Origin: DASZVB01 sp036272055
GTDB taxonomy: Bacteria > Myxococcota_A > Polyangia > Polyangiales > Polyangiaceae
Length of the DNA stretch: 64,000 nucleotides
Reading direction: 5' to 3'
NCBI GenBank assembly: GCA_036272055.1
Contig: DATAZL010000039.1
Coordinates: 8,322 to 72,321, forward strand
Under the pieces are notes generated by a model that saw only the letters and a list, made by a program, of their open reading frames with translations, searched no databases and was not told the origin of the DNA. The position numbers and the translations under genes are program-made. Position 1 is the stretch's first letter. Every line of letters begins with the position of its first letter. This document shows, piece after piece, positions 1 through 8,125 of this stretch.

Positions 1-276
1 GACGTTCTCGTGCGGACGTGGTGCAGGTTTGCTTGAGCCCATGCCGGCGCGATCGTAGGCGCACGTGCGGGTGAACCGCGCTACCGCGGGCTCCACGCTG
101 GCCCACGCCGTCGCGTCGCTACCCAGCCCAGAATCGAACACGACGGGCGGCGAGCCTTCTCCCGAGCAGACGAGATGAAGGCGCAATGAGCCGACGTCGA
201 ACGTCGAATCCAGCTCCGCTCCGTGAGACCGGCACGCGGTGCACGCGAGCAGCGCAGCCATCGCGACGCGGAACAT
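1..276 (-). CDS. Alpha/beta-hydrolase-fold lipoprotein, partial (C-terminus beyond left edge)
   Basis: The reverse strand from ATG 276 stays open to base 1, giving 92 codons with no stop. The N-terminus is a short hydrophobic signal ending in a lipobox-like LLAC (Cys12), so it is probably a lipoprotein. Residues 38-82 look like the start of an alpha/beta-hydrolase domain: a short strand (PPVVFDSGLGSD) where many members carry the oxyanion HGxxG, a Trp ten residues later, then CAYDRAGMGSS, a conserved stretch of the secreted hydrolase/thioesterase type. The nucleophile elbow and catalytic His lie outside the window, so activity cannot be judged. It begins 20 bp after the GNAT gene stop on the same strand, as the fourth gene of an envelope operon. 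The substrate is unknown. Confidence 0.72.
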   Translation of the reverse strand, partial: MFRVAMAALLACTACRSHGAELDSTFDVGSLRLHLVCSGEGSPPVVFDSGLGSDATAWASVEPAVARFTRTCAYDRAGMGSSKPAPRPHENV

Positions 277-296
277 CGGTGACCCGGTACCGCGTC

Positions 297-737
297 TCAC
301 CCCGCGCGGCGAAGCATCTTTTCCATGACGAACAGCGCGCGTCCGAAGCGGTCGTTCTCGAGGGTCGCCGCGCAGACGAAGCCGTGGCGCTCGTAGAAGG
401 GACGGGCCTGGTAGTCCGCCGTCTCGAGCCGGAGCTTGTGACACCCCGCGGTCCGGCAGCGACGCTCGAACTCCGTCATCAGCGACGAGCCGACACCGGC
501 GCGCGCCTGCGCTTTCTTGACGAGGAGTTGCTTCAGCTCGCCGACCCCGCCGACGAGCACGCCGCGGGCCGCACCGAGCGCCTCGTCCCCGGCCTTCGCG
601 ACGAGCAAGACTTCCCGCGCGTCCCACCGGATGCCGAGCGGCGTGTCATGAGGCGGCCACTCGAAGGCCATGAACGCCTCGAGCTCGGTGGGGTTCCAGT
701 CCGATACCGTCACGTCGCTGCGCGCGTCTTCGTTCAA
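297..737 (-). CDS. GNAT-family N-acetyltransferase
   Basis: About 146 residues, the normal length for a single GNAT domain that transfers acetyl from acetyl-CoA to an amine. Visible signatures are the acetyl-CoA pyrophosphate-binding region (ARAGVGSSLMTEFERRC), the following strand LRLETADYQARPFY, and the motif B ending FYERHGF. The substrate is not predictable. I chose TTG 737 because it overlaps the stop of the upstream Omp85 gene as TTGA and has GGAGAG 5 bases before it; GTG 713 is the alternative. Longer readings into the Omp85 gene are shadow. The gene is probably translated by coupling to the outer membrane gene, but a functional link is not evident. Confidence 0.85.
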   Translation of the reverse strand: MNEDARSDVTVSDWNPTELEAFMAFEWPPHDTPLGIRWDAREVLLVAKAGDEALGAARGVLVGGVGELKQLLVKKAQARAGVGSSLMTEFERRCRTAGCHKLRLETADYQARPFYERHGFVCAATLENDRFGRALFVMEKMLRRAG

Positions 738-2821
738 AATGACTCTCCGAGGGCGAAGCTCACGGCGATCGGCGCGCCGAATATCGTGCTCTGCGTCCCT
801 TCCTCGGGCGGTACCGTCTTCGCCCCGAGCTTTTGCAGATACGGGACCCGGTAGCCGATGTCGAGACGGATCGGCCCGACCGGCGTCGCGTAGCGGAGGC
901 CGATGCCCGGTGAAACATGGGGATACGTGAAGCGGATCTGCCCAACCTCGCGGACGACGTCGCTCGCGTCGACGAAGAGCGCGGCCCGCAGCGGGCCGAA
1001 GATCGGAAAGCGGACCTCGGCCGAGGCCTCCCAGAGCGTCAGGCCGCCGAGCGGGCGGTAACACGCCTGGTCCACGACGAGGCGGTCCGCGCACCCTGCG
1101 GTGCTCGGCAAGAGATAGCCGAGGACGCCTTGCGGCCCGACGCCGCGAAACGGATACCCGCGGTTCGAGTTCGGACCTCCGGAGTAGAAGGCACGGAAGA
1201 GGAGAAGCTGCTGATCGCGTTGCCACTGCGGGGTCTGCGCGGCGCCGGGATTCGTGCTCCTGAGCGTGCTGCCGTAGTTGCTCGGGAAGAGAAATCCGAC
1301 CGTCGCGCGCGTCGCGAAGGTGACGTTCTTCGAGATGGGGACGTAGGTGCGGAGCTCGGGCTGCTCGCGGACGTCGGAGGCGTCGCCGCCGAAGAGATAG
1401 CCCGCGACCTGCACGCTGTTCGTGAAGAAGAGGCCGCGATGCGGCTCGATGGGATCGTCACGGAGGTCGACGACGACGTCGAGCTCCGGATACGAGATGT
1501 GCACCGTGTCGAGCGTCGTGATCCCGATGTACGTGAAGGGGAAGTTCGCCTGCCACGAATACGAGGGCGTCAGATAGAGGTGATGCCCGAAGAACGCCCG
1601 GCTCGCGCCGAACTGCAGCTTCACCTCCTGGTAACCGATGACGTTCTCGTGCTCGCTCGGATTCTCGCCGAGCCCGGGGTAGAGGAGAGGATAGACGTCG
1701 TACTCGGCGGCGACGAAGCCGCGCGTGCGGCCCTCGATGAACGCCGGTTGATCGAGCTGCGCGCGGAAGCGCGCCTCGGGCAGCACCTTGCGCGGCGCCT
1801 GGAAGTTGTCCATTCGCGTCGGGTAGAAGACGAGCCCCGGCTTCAGCTCGAGGTTCAGCCGGCGTAGCCCGCCGAGGAAGTTCCGGTGCTCCCAGCCGAC
1901 GGTGACGTTGCTCGAGAACTCGAGCACGTCGAAGCGCAAACCGCCGCCGACCTTCAGCGTGCGAAGCGGCGCTTCCTCGACCGTCACCGTGACGGGGACG
2001 ACGGCCTTCTCGGGGTGCGAGAGATCCTGGCGAACGTCGACCGTCGCGAACACGCCGAGGTTCACGAGCGCCGTGCGCGCGTCCTCGAGCTCGGCGTGCG
2101 AGTAGTCCTTGTTCTCGACGATCCCGAGGTTCCGCCGGATGGGCGCTTCTGGAATGGCCTTCAGACCGACGACATGCACCGGGCCGAAGACCGCGTGCGG
2201 TCCCGGCGTCACGTCGATGCGCACCGTCGCTTCGTGGCGTGCGATGTCGACCTGGACGTGGCCCTCTGCCTTCGCGAAGGCGTAGCCCTCGTCGGCGAGC
2301 GCGCGAACGAGCGCCGTCTTCGCGTTCTCGTACGTCGTCTCGTCGAAGCGATCGCCGGGGCGCATTCCAACGGCGTTGTTCGCCGCCACTGCCGCCGCGA
2401 ATGGAAGCCGCTCGAGTCCCGGCGTCGTGACGTTGCCGGCGATGAGGACCGGCGTGCCCTCGACGACCCGGAGCTCGACGCGAACGTGATTCGTGTCGGT
2501 CCGGACGACGCGCGCCGCCGTGACGTTCGCCTCGTAGTAGCCGCGTGCGCGGTAGTAGCGCTGGATGCGCTCGAGGTCGCGCTCGAGCAGGGTCTCGTCG
2601 AAGAGCTCGTAGTCGAAGACGACGCCGTCCCAGATGCCGAGGAACCTCGGCGAAGCGGCGGTGGCGAGGCCGGCGAGCACCTCGTTCCGATCGACTGCGT
2701 CGGCGCCCTCGAGCGCGACGGTCGACACCACGGGAGCTTCTCCCGGGTAGTCCTTCTTGACGCAACCTACCGGAATGACCCCGAGAATCAGGGCCAGGAG
2801 CCCGACGAGGCGATGGGCCAA
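734..2821 (-). CDS. Omp85/BamA-TamA family outer membrane protein
   Basis: A 695-residue protein with an N-terminal export signal, about three POTRA-like repeats (roughly 30-105, 107-187 and 190-268), and a C-terminal bacterial surface antigen barrel (about 285-695). The barrel has the loop-6 type motif NRGYPFRG near residue 555, matching the VRGF/Y region of Omp85 proteins, and ends in Phe as outer membrane barrels do. The family inserts or translocates outer membrane proteins. Three POTRAs are closer to TamA or an accessory BamA than to five-POTRA BamA, so I do not assign bamA. The signal ends in PVGC, a poor lipobox (Pro at -3), so lipidation is doubtful. The start is TTG, with no in-frame ATG or GTG nearby. 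It is the second gene of the operon, 43 bp after a lipoprotein gene. Confidence 0.88.
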   Translation of the reverse strand: MAHRLVGLLALILGVIPVGCVKKDYPGEAPVVSTVALEGADAVDRNEVLAGLATAASPRFLGIWDGVVFDYELFDETLLERDLERIQRYYRARGYYEANVTAARVVRTDTNHVRVELRVVEGTPVLIAGNVTTPGLERLPFAAAVAANNAVGMRPGDRFDETTYENAKTALVRALADEGYAFAKAEGHVQVDIARHEATVRIDVTPGPHAVFGPVHVVGLKAIPEAPIRRNLGIVENKDYSHAELEDARTALVNLGVFATVDVRQDLSHPEKAVVPVTVTVEEAPLRTLKVGGGLRFDVLEFSSNVTVGWEHRNFLGGLRRLNLELKPGLVFYPTRMDNFQAPRKVLPEARFRAQLDQPAFIEGRTRGFVAAEYDVYPLLYPGLGENPSEHENVIGYQEVKLQFGASRAFFGHHLYLTPSYSWQANFPFTYIGITTLDTVHISYPELDVVVDLRDDPIEPHRGLFFTNSVQVAGYLFGGDASDVREQPELRTYVPISKNVTFATRATVGFLFPSNYGSTLRSTNPGAAQTPQWQRDQQLLLFRAFYSGGPNSNRGYPFRGVGPQGVLGYLLPSTAGCADRLVVDQACYRPLGGLTLWEASAEVRFPIFGPLRAALFVDASDVVREVGQIRFTYPHVSPGIGLRYATPVGPIRLDIGYRVPYLQKLGAKTVPPEEGTQSTIFGAPIAVSFALGESF

Positions 2822-2864
2822 CCGGGCGGAGACTAACAGCCTTCCGCCCCGGCCGGCGCGCTCG

Positions 2865-3578
2865 CTACTTCTTTCGCTTCATCCCGGGAAGCGTCGCTTC
2901 TTCGGGTGCCTGCTCGACGGTCTCGATCTCGGCGTAGGTGAGGACACCCATGATCGGATCGGCGACGGTGCCGGAGGTCGCCTTGGTGAACGTCGTGGCG
3001 TAATTGCCCTTCACGTTGACCTTCGCGCCCTTCGCGGGGAGAGGATCGGGGACCTTCACGCCCCAGAAATTGTCGGTGAAGGCTTCCTTCTCCTTGCCGG
3101 CGGCGGCGGGCTTGCCCTTCTCCTTGTCGAACTGCTCGATGGCGTCGTGGAGCTGGGCGAAGTTCGAGGCCCAGCCCATCACGCGCATGCAGTCCGCGTC
3201 GACGGCGTCCTTGCTGTCACAGAGCCAGAAGGTCGGGATCGGCGGGCGGCAGCCCTCCGGATCTTCCTTGCCGGTCTTGTGAATCGCGCAGGCCGGAGCG
3301 TCGGCGAGGTTCGTCTTCGAGATGTAGCCGGTGATCTTCAGATCCTTGTCGGCCACGTCCTTGTGGTGGACCCGGCTACGGAGCTGATAGCTCGCTCCCC
3401 AGACGGTGTACGCATCGCCCGCCTTGACGGGCTTCTGCGGCACGTTGGGTACCGGTGGCAGGCTGACCGTCACGCCGCTCGGGGCAGCGTGAGGCGTGTA
3501 TTTCGGCTTTTCGCCGCCACAGCCAGCAAGAACGAGTACGGAGAGTGTCGCAGCGCAAGCAGACCGAGCAGTCGGCAT
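2865..3578 (-). CDS. Lipoprotein of unknown function
   Basis: A 237-residue protein starting at ATG 3578 with a strong GGGAGG ribosome site 6 bases upstream; the longer in-frame extension to 3695 lacks this and was discarded. A signal peptide ends in LAGC, a good lipobox, so the mature protein should be lipid-anchored. The rest is hydrophilic. It has several Cys (DAPACAIHKTGKEDPEGC and WLCDSKDAVDADC) that could form disulfides in the periplasm, a Lys-rich stretch near residue 165, and ends in KRKK. I recognise no catalytic domain. A KINVKGNY-like strand pattern hints at a beta-rich OB-like fold, but this is weak. It is the first gene of the minus-strand operon leading into the Omp85 barrel, so an envelope role is plausible. 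Confidence 0.8.
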   Translation of the reverse strand: MPTARSACAATLSVLVLAGCGGEKPKYTPHAAPSGVTVSLPPVPNVPQKPVKAGDAYTVWGASYQLRSRVHHKDVADKDLKITGYISKTNLADAPACAIHKTGKEDPEGCRPPIPTFWLCDSKDAVDADCMRVMGWASNFAQLHDAIEQFDKEKGKPAAAGKEKEAFTDNFWGVKVPDPLPAKGAKVNVKGNYATTFTKATSGTVADPIMGVLTYAEIETVEQAPEEATLPGMKRKK

Positions 3579-3738
3579 GTATAGCCTCCCAGGAATTTCG
3601 ACCAGCACGGGTATCACGCGACACCCTGCCGAAGCAAGCGCCGTTTCCAGTCGGGGCGGATGCGCGGGCTTTCTAGGCTCTGAAGGTAACGACACGAATT
3701 GACTGGAAGATTCCAGCCGCTACGCTCGGTGCGTAGAG

Positions 3739-4443
3739 ATGGCTCGGAGCATCTTCATCGGGGACGTTCACGGTTGCGCGCGGGAGCTCGCCGAGCTCCT
3801 CGAGCACGTCGCGCCGGTCTCCGGTGACTCCGTCCATTTCGTCGGCGACCTGGTCGCCCGCGGTCCCGACACGTCCGGGGTTCTCAAGTTATTCCGTAAC
3901 GTTAACGCCACCGGCGTCCAGGGGAACCACGAGGCGCGGCTCCTCGAGGTACGGCGCGAGCGGCGTGCCGGTATCTCGACGTCGAAGATGAGCGCGTCTC
4001 ACGAGACGCTCCTCGTCGGTCTCGCGGACGACGAGTGGGCGCTTCTCGAGGCGCTGCCGCTCTACCGGGAGCTCCCCGAGCACGGCGTTCTGATCGTCCA
4101 CGCCGGCCTTGCTCCGGGCGTCCCGTTGACGTCCCAGGACGCCTGGACGCTCACCCATATCCGTTCCGTGAACGCAGACGGCCCGAGCGCCGCTTCGGGG
4201 AACGAGAGCTGGTCGGTCGCCTATCGCGGCTCGCCGCACGTCGTGTTCGGCCACGATGCGCGGCGCGGACTTCAGCTCCGGAACGACGCGACGGGGCTCG
4301 ATACCGCGTGCGTCTACGGCGGCTCCCTGACGGCGCTGGTGCTCCCCGCCGGGCAGCCCGTGCCGCCGCTCGCGATACGGTCCGATCACCTCGTCTCGGT
4401 GCGCGCCCACGAGGCGTACTACACGAACCACCGCACGCCGTGA
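3739..4443 (+). CDS. ApaH-like metallophosphoesterase
   Basis: A 234-residue calcineurin-like phosphoesterase. The metal-binding motifs are in order: GDVHGC (residues 8-13), GDLVARGP (about 40-47), GNHEA (about 60-64), and a C-terminal VHAG and FGHDARRG. The GDLVARGP variant and the late GLDTACVYGGSLTALVLP segment are typical of bis(5'-nucleosyl)-tetraphosphatase (ApaH), which hydrolyses Ap4A to ADP, rather than of PP2A-like protein phosphatases with GDxVDRG. It is about 40 residues shorter than E. coli ApaH, so protein phosphatase activity is not excluded. The ATG at 3739 immediately precedes the first motif. It is divergent from the lipoprotein gene across 160 bp and ends 1 bp from a convergent small gene. 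Confidence 0.85.
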   Translation: MARSIFIGDVHGCARELAELLEHVAPVSGDSVHFVGDLVARGPDTSGVLKLFRNVNATGVQGNHEARLLEVRRERRAGISTSKMSASHETLLVGLADDEWALLEALPLYRELPEHGVLIVHAGLAPGVPLTSQDAWTLTHIRSVNADGPSAASGNESWSVAYRGSPHVVFGHDARRGLQLRNDATGLDTACVYGGSLTALVLPAGQPVPPLAIRSDHLVSVRAHEAYYTNHRTP

Positions 4444-4444
4444 G

Positions 4445-4606
4445 TCAGCGCGTGCTCGCGGGCGTGGGCGACAGCGCCGGATCCTGGATCCCCTTCTCCT
4501 TCAGCTTTTGCTGGTAGGAGATCTCCAGGTACACGCCGATTGCCGCCGCCAGCACCGCGGCGGCCACCATTGTCTTGCCGCGTTCCGACATCGCGAGAGA
4601 GTTCAT
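4445..4606 (-). CDS. Small single-pass membrane protein, unknown function
   Basis: A 53-residue reading frame with G/C third positions like its neighbours. It has a short polar N-terminus, one hydrophobic helix (TMVAAAVLAAAIGVYLEI), and a charged then Pro/Ser/Thr-rich tail. ATG 4606 and ATG 4591 are both possible starts; neither has a clear ribosome site. Its 5' end is only 6 bp from the divergent rsmE start, so the promoters must overlap the coding regions. No family is recognised. The clean membrane segment and codon use support a real gene, but not strongly. Confidence 0.5.
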   Translation of the reverse strand: MNSLAMSERGKTMVAAAVLAAAIGVYLEISYQQKLKEKGIQDPALSPTPASTR

Positions 4607-4612
4607 AGACCG

Positions 4613-5356
4613 ATGAAGAATGCGGCGCAAACCCTCCGCGTCCCGCTCTCGCCGTTACGGAGCGGCGAGGTCGTGCTCGACGAGCCCGCGGCGCGCTACG
4701 TCGGCCGTGTGCATCGTCTCGGCGCGGGCGATCGCTTCGTCGCGTTCGATCCGGAGGCGGCGAGCGAGGCCGACGTCGAGATCACGTCGGCGGGTCGCGA
4801 CGTGCGCGTGCGGATCGGCGAGCTCCGTCGCGCCGCGAACGTCGCGACGCCCGGGCTCACGCTCTTCCAGGGCATCGGCAAGGCCGACAAGCCGGAACAG
4901 GTGCTGCGCGCCGCGACGGTGCTCGGCGTCGAGCACGTGGTGTTCGTGGAGTCACGTCGCGCCGTCGTCCGCGCGGGCGAGCGCGGGGACGCGAAGCGCC
5001 GTCGCTGGCAGGCCGTCGCGGTCGAGGCGGCGCGTCAATCGGGCCGCGGCGACGTGCCGCGCGTGAGCGGTCCTTTGCCGCTCGACGAGGCGGTGAACCT
5101 GTCGTCGGGGTCGATGCATCGCGTCTATCTGTCGCCCGACGCCGAGCGCGGGCTCGCGGACGTCCTCGACGGCGTCCGTCGCGCGGCGACGCTCGCGGTG
5201 TTCATCGGACCCGAGGGCGGTCTCGACGGCGAAGAAGAGGCGGCGCTCGCCGCGTCGGGCTTCGTCTCTGCCGCACTCGGTCAATTCGTGCTCCGGACCG
5301 AGACCGCGACGGTCGCCGTCCTCGGTGCGATCGCGGCGCTCGTTCGCGAGGGTTGA
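4613..5356 (+). CDS. rsmE: 16S rRNA (uracil-1498-N3)-methyltransferase RsmE
   Basis: A 247-residue SPOUT-class methyltransferase that uses S-adenosylmethionine to methylate U1498 of 16S rRNA in the small subunit. The C-terminal knot shows the family signatures FIGPEGGLDGEEE and LGQFVLRTETATVAVL; the N-terminal PUA-like domain is residues 1-70. Length matches the family (about 245). The upstream in-frame extension to 4508 runs through the divergent gene and was rejected in favour of ATG 4613. The stop overlaps the next start as TGATG, so translation of the secreted protein downstream is probably coupled. Confidence 0.95.
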   Translation: MKNAAQTLRVPLSPLRSGEVVLDEPAARYVGRVHRLGAGDRFVAFDPEAASEADVEITSAGRDVRVRIGELRRAANVATPGLTLFQGIGKADKPEQVLRAATVLGVEHVVFVESRRAVVRAGERGDAKRRRWQAVAVEAARQSGRGDVPRVSGPLPLDEAVNLSSGSMHRVYLSPDAERGLADVLDGVRRAATLAVFIGPEGGLDGEEEAALAASGFVSAALGQFVLRTETATVAVLGAIAALVREG

Positions 5357-7455
5357 TGATACCCTTCGCGTCCACCATGAAGGCTCGGTTCGGCGTCGCG
5401 GTCCTGCTCGCGCTCCTCCCCCGTCCCGCGTTCGCGGCGCTCACCGACTCCGAGAAGGCCGTCGTCCGAACGTTCATCGTGAAGGGCGTCGTGGACACGG
5501 CGCCGCGGGTGCGCGCCCTCGTCGGCCGTCCCGATCTAGCGCCGGAGGAGATCTCTGCCGCGCTGAAGCCCGGTCTCACAGAGGCGCCGTTCGACGCGCA
5601 GCACGAGAAGTTCCTCGACGCGCTGCTGTTCGGGCAGGGCTCGGCCGCGTCGCGGAGCACGCTCGTCCCCGCCGTCGTGGACGGGCTCCTCGCGCGCACC
5701 GGCGCAGAGTTCGGCGAGGTGCCGCTCGACCCGGGAGCGCGGGTGGACGCGCGCGCACGCAAGGCGTCGGAAGAGTCGGTCGCGATCAGCGCGTACATCG
5801 ATCGCAAGCTCGCGAACGCGGGCACCCCGACGGCGGACGGGCACGATCCGTCGGCCGGCATTCTCGACGAGTCGCTCGAGGCCGCGGCGCTGCTCTACAA
5901 GGACTACTACGCGACGCACGCGCAGGCGTTCGGCCCCGGGCAGCGGGTGTCGCAGGAGATGCTCCGCGTGCGCCTCCAGATGGCGCTCACGATGATCGAG
6001 CTCGGGCGCGGCGTCGTTCCGCGGCAGGAGCTGTCGGAGTGGGCCGGCTTTTCCGGGGAGCGTCGCGCGGTGTTCGAGCGCACCGGCGTCGTGGTGGAAG
6101 CCGACGGCGCGCCGGACGGGCGCGTCGCCGCTGCGACGCACATGCTCGAGAGTGCCGGCGCAGCGACGGACAGCTTGTCGGCGTGGCTGCTCGCCAAGGT
6201 GAGCCCCGTCGGGTTCGCGGCGCGCGGCAGCGTCGTGCGCGCCGGAGCCGCGCTCGGTGAGACGCTCCACCCGGTGGACGGCGCCGCCCTCTGGCCGCCA
6301 GAGGTGAAGCCGGGGACGCCAGACGCCGCACTCGTCGCGGTCGCCGACAGCGTCGCGGGGCTCGCCACGACGCGCGCGCTCGCACAGACCCCGGCGCTCC
6401 GCGACCGCGCGCGTACCGCTGCGGAGCATGCCGCCCGCGCCGGCGCAGCCGGCTACCTCGCGCCCACGCCGCCGACCATGACGCTGCAGGGCGCGCTCGG
6501 CCAGCCCGCGCCGTTGCCGACCCCCGAGCTCGTGCTTGCCGGCACGGTGCAGCTCGTGCTCCTCGATGGGCAGCGCACGATCGACCTCGCATTGATCCGG
6601 GCAGGGGAGGGCCGGCCAGAGCCGCTCGAACAGCTCGTGCTCGCGCTCACGGTGCTCGCGAGCGACGGCGTGCACCTCGCCGTGGGCGCGCCGGTGGCAG
6701 GGGGAAGCGTCGATACGCTCGCCGCGAGCGACGTGAAGTCGGTTGACGGCCTCGTCTCGACGTTCACGCTCGGCGGCAAGCGCTACGCCTTCGCCGCCGA
6801 CAAGGCCGGCGTCTTCACCGCGCGCCTCGACGGCGCGATCCCGAAGCTCACCCAGCTCCCCGATTTTCGCGAGCGCGCATCGACGGGGGAGTCGTTCCGC
6901 GCGAACGGCGTCGACTACGACCGGCTCTTCGGCGAGCCGCGCGCGGCGGGCCTCGACGACGGACGGCTCGTCCTCGAGGGCAGCAAGGCCGGCTTCGACG
7001 CCATCGCCACCGGACCGGAAGGGAGCGACCAGGAGGTTGCCGCCGTGATCCGTCCGACCGGCGCGGGCGGCGGGCTCCTCGTCCGCAGCCGTCCCGGTGA
7101 CGCCGGATACGAGGGCGTCGGCGTCCTCCTCGAGGTCGACGCAGCGCGCGTCCGCCTTCTGCGCTTCGACGGCCACGCGAAGGCCGCACAGCTCGCGGAG
7201 CCCATCCCGCTCCCGCCGATGCCGGCGCACGGCTACGTCGTGTCGCTCAAGGTGGAGGGCGACACCGCGACGGCCAAGGTCGAGGGCCACGTGCTCACCG
7301 GCAAGGTCGTCGGGGACGTCGAGCCGGGGCGCGTCGGGCTCGCCGTCCGCGCGGAAGCGCACCTCGACGTCATGCACCTCGTCGCCAAGACGAAATCCGA
7401 CGCCGCACCCGCCGCACCCGCCGCCAGGGCGCCGGCCGCGAAGAAGAAGAAATGA
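5356..7455 (+). CDS. Secreted protein with C-terminal lectin-like domain, unknown function
   Basis: About 699 residues. It starts with a signal peptide cleaved after FAA/AFA (MKARFGVAVLLALLPRPAFA), so it is exported. Residues 30-330 are mostly alpha-helical and Ala-rich with no recognised family. From about 390 a beta-rich part begins, and residues 520-680 (ending in RVGLAVRAEAHLDVMHLV) resemble the concanavalin-like/3-keto-disaccharide-hydrolase-type (DUF1080) fold, suggesting glycan or polymer binding. The tail is Ala/Pro-rich ending in four Lys. ATG 5356 overlaps the rsmE stop; ATG 5377, just before the signal peptide, is an equal candidate. It overlaps the next gene by ATGA. The functional link to rRNA methylation and a B12 subunit is unclear. 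Confidence 0.8.
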   Translation: MIPFASTMKARFGVAVLLALLPRPAFAALTDSEKAVVRTFIVKGVVDTAPRVRALVGRPDLAPEEISAALKPGLTEAPFDAQHEKFLDALLFGQGSAASRSTLVPAVVDGLLARTGAEFGEVPLDPGARVDARARKASEESVAISAYIDRKLANAGTPTADGHDPSAGILDESLEAAALLYKDYYATHAQAFGPGQRVSQEMLRVRLQMALTMIELGRGVVPRQELSEWAGFSGERRAVFERTGVVVEADGAPDGRVAAATHMLESAGAATDSLSAWLLAKVSPVGFAARGSVVRAGAALGETLHPVDGAALWPPEVKPGTPDAALVAVADSVAGLATTRALAQTPALRDRARTAAEHAARAGAAGYLAPTPPTMTLQGALGQPAPLPTPELVLAGTVQLVLLDGQRTIDLALIRAGEGRPEPLEQLVLALTVLASDGVHLAVGAPVAGGSVDTLAASDVKSVDGLVSTFTLGGKRYAFAADKAGVFTARLDGAIPKLTQLPDFRERASTGESFRANGVDYDRLFGEPRAAGLDDGRLVLEGSKAGFDAIATGPEGSDQEVAAVIRPTGAGGGLLVRSRPGDAGYEGVGVLLEVDAARVRLLRFDGHAKAAQLAEPIPLPPMPAHGYVVSLKVEGDTATAKVEGHVLTGKVVGDVEPGRVGLAVRAEAHLDVMHLVAKTKSDAAPAAPAARAPAAKKKK

Positions 7456-7853
7456 CCGAGCCGCGCATCCGCGTTCTCGTCGCGAAGCCGGGCCTCGACG
7501 GCCATGACCGCGGCGCGAAGGTGGTGGCGCAGGCGCTGCGCGACGCCGGGTTCGAGGTCGTCTACACCGGCCTGCACCAGACGCCGGAGACCATCGCCGC
7601 GGCCGCGCTCCAGGAAGACGTCGACGCCGTCGGTCTGTCGATCATGAGCGGCGCGCACAACGTCCTCTTCCCGGCCGTCATCGCGGCGCTGGCCGCCCGC
7701 GGGGCCGACGTGGTCGTCTTCGGGGGCGGCATCGTCCCCGACGAGGACGTCCCGAAGCTCGAGGCGATCGGCGTCCGCAAGGTGTTCCCGCCGGCGACGC
7801 CCCTCGCCACCATCGTCGACTGGGTCCGCACCAACGTGAAGCCGCGGGTCTGA
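7452..7853 (+). CDS. Stand-alone cobalamin-binding domain (methylmalonyl-CoA mutase C-terminal type)
   Basis: A 133-residue protein that is entirely a B12-binding Rossmann-like domain. The signature DxHxxG is present (Asp16, His18, Gly21 in KPGLDGHDRG), where the His is the lower axial ligand to cobalt. Further matches are GLSIMSGAH, VVVFGGGIVPDED and LGVRKVF-like segments found in the small subunit of acyl-CoA mutases (methylmalonyl-, isobutyryl- or hydroxyisobutyryl-CoA mutase). It needs a catalytic large subunit, which is not in this window. It overlaps the preceding secreted-protein gene by ATGA and is the last gene of the rsmE operon. The substrate of the partner enzyme cannot be told from this subunit. 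Confidence 0.9.
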   Translation: MTEPRIRVLVAKPGLDGHDRGAKVVAQALRDAGFEVVYTGLHQTPETIAAAALQEDVDAVGLSIMSGAHNVLFPAVIAALAARGADVVVFGGGIVPDEDVPKLEAIGVRKVFPPATPLATIVDWVRTNVKPRV

Positions 7854-7862
7854 CCCGCCGCC

Positions 7863-7881
7863 CCGGCGAGAACCTCGCCGG
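7863..7881 (+). terminator. Short GC hairpin after the rsmE operon
   Basis: CCGGCGAG, a 3-base loop AAC, then CTCGCCGG form a perfect 8-bp stem starting 10 bp after the B12-subunit stop. No U-run follows, so it is only a possible terminator or 3'-end stabiliser. Confidence 0.4.
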
Positions 7882-8031
7882 ACCGTCGCGATCGCCTCGC
7901 GGAGACCCCGCGGAACGTGGAGCGACGTCCCAGATCCGACCGTCAGAACTCTGACTATCCGTTTCCCTGAACAGGAGAACAGGTAAGGCGTTTAGTCACA
8001 CGATCCAGCGGAAATTTAGCCGTCGCCGTTG

Positions 8032-8061
8032 TTGACAGGCATGCCGAAAAACCCGTACGGT
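8032..8061 (+). promoter_or_regulatory. Putative sigma-70 promoter of the dcw cluster
   Basis: A consensus -35 box TTGACA (8032-8037), an 18-bp spacer and a partial -10 box TACGGT (8056-8061) lie 65 bp before mraZ. The MraZ-type boxes start about 12 bp after the -10 box, where a repressor would block initiation. This is inferred from sequence alone. Confidence 0.5.
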
Positions 8062-8072
8062 CGGCCCGTTAG

Positions 8073-8097
8073 TGGGAAGAAGTGGGTCAGAGTGCCT
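8073..8097 (+). promoter_or_regulatory. MraZ operator: TGGGN boxes at 10-bp spacing
   Basis: TGGGA (8073-8077), TGGGT (8083-8087) and a degenerate TGCCT (8093-8097) recur every 10 bp, all preceded by AG. MraZ of E. coli and other bacteria binds TGGGN direct repeats separated by 5 bp upstream of its own gene, so this is the expected autoregulatory site for the dcw operon. Only two boxes match exactly. Confidence 0.65.
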
Positions 8098-8125
8098 TCA
8101 TCTCCCATGAACTGGACCGAGAATC

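Noticed and set aside
186..854. 222-residue plus-strand ORF
   Set aside because: Antisense to the GNAT and Omp85 genes, which have clear domain signatures.
734..2821. Calling the Omp85 protein a lipoprotein
   Set aside because: The PVGC site has Pro at -3, outside the usual lipobox, and Omp85 barrels are not normally lipidated.
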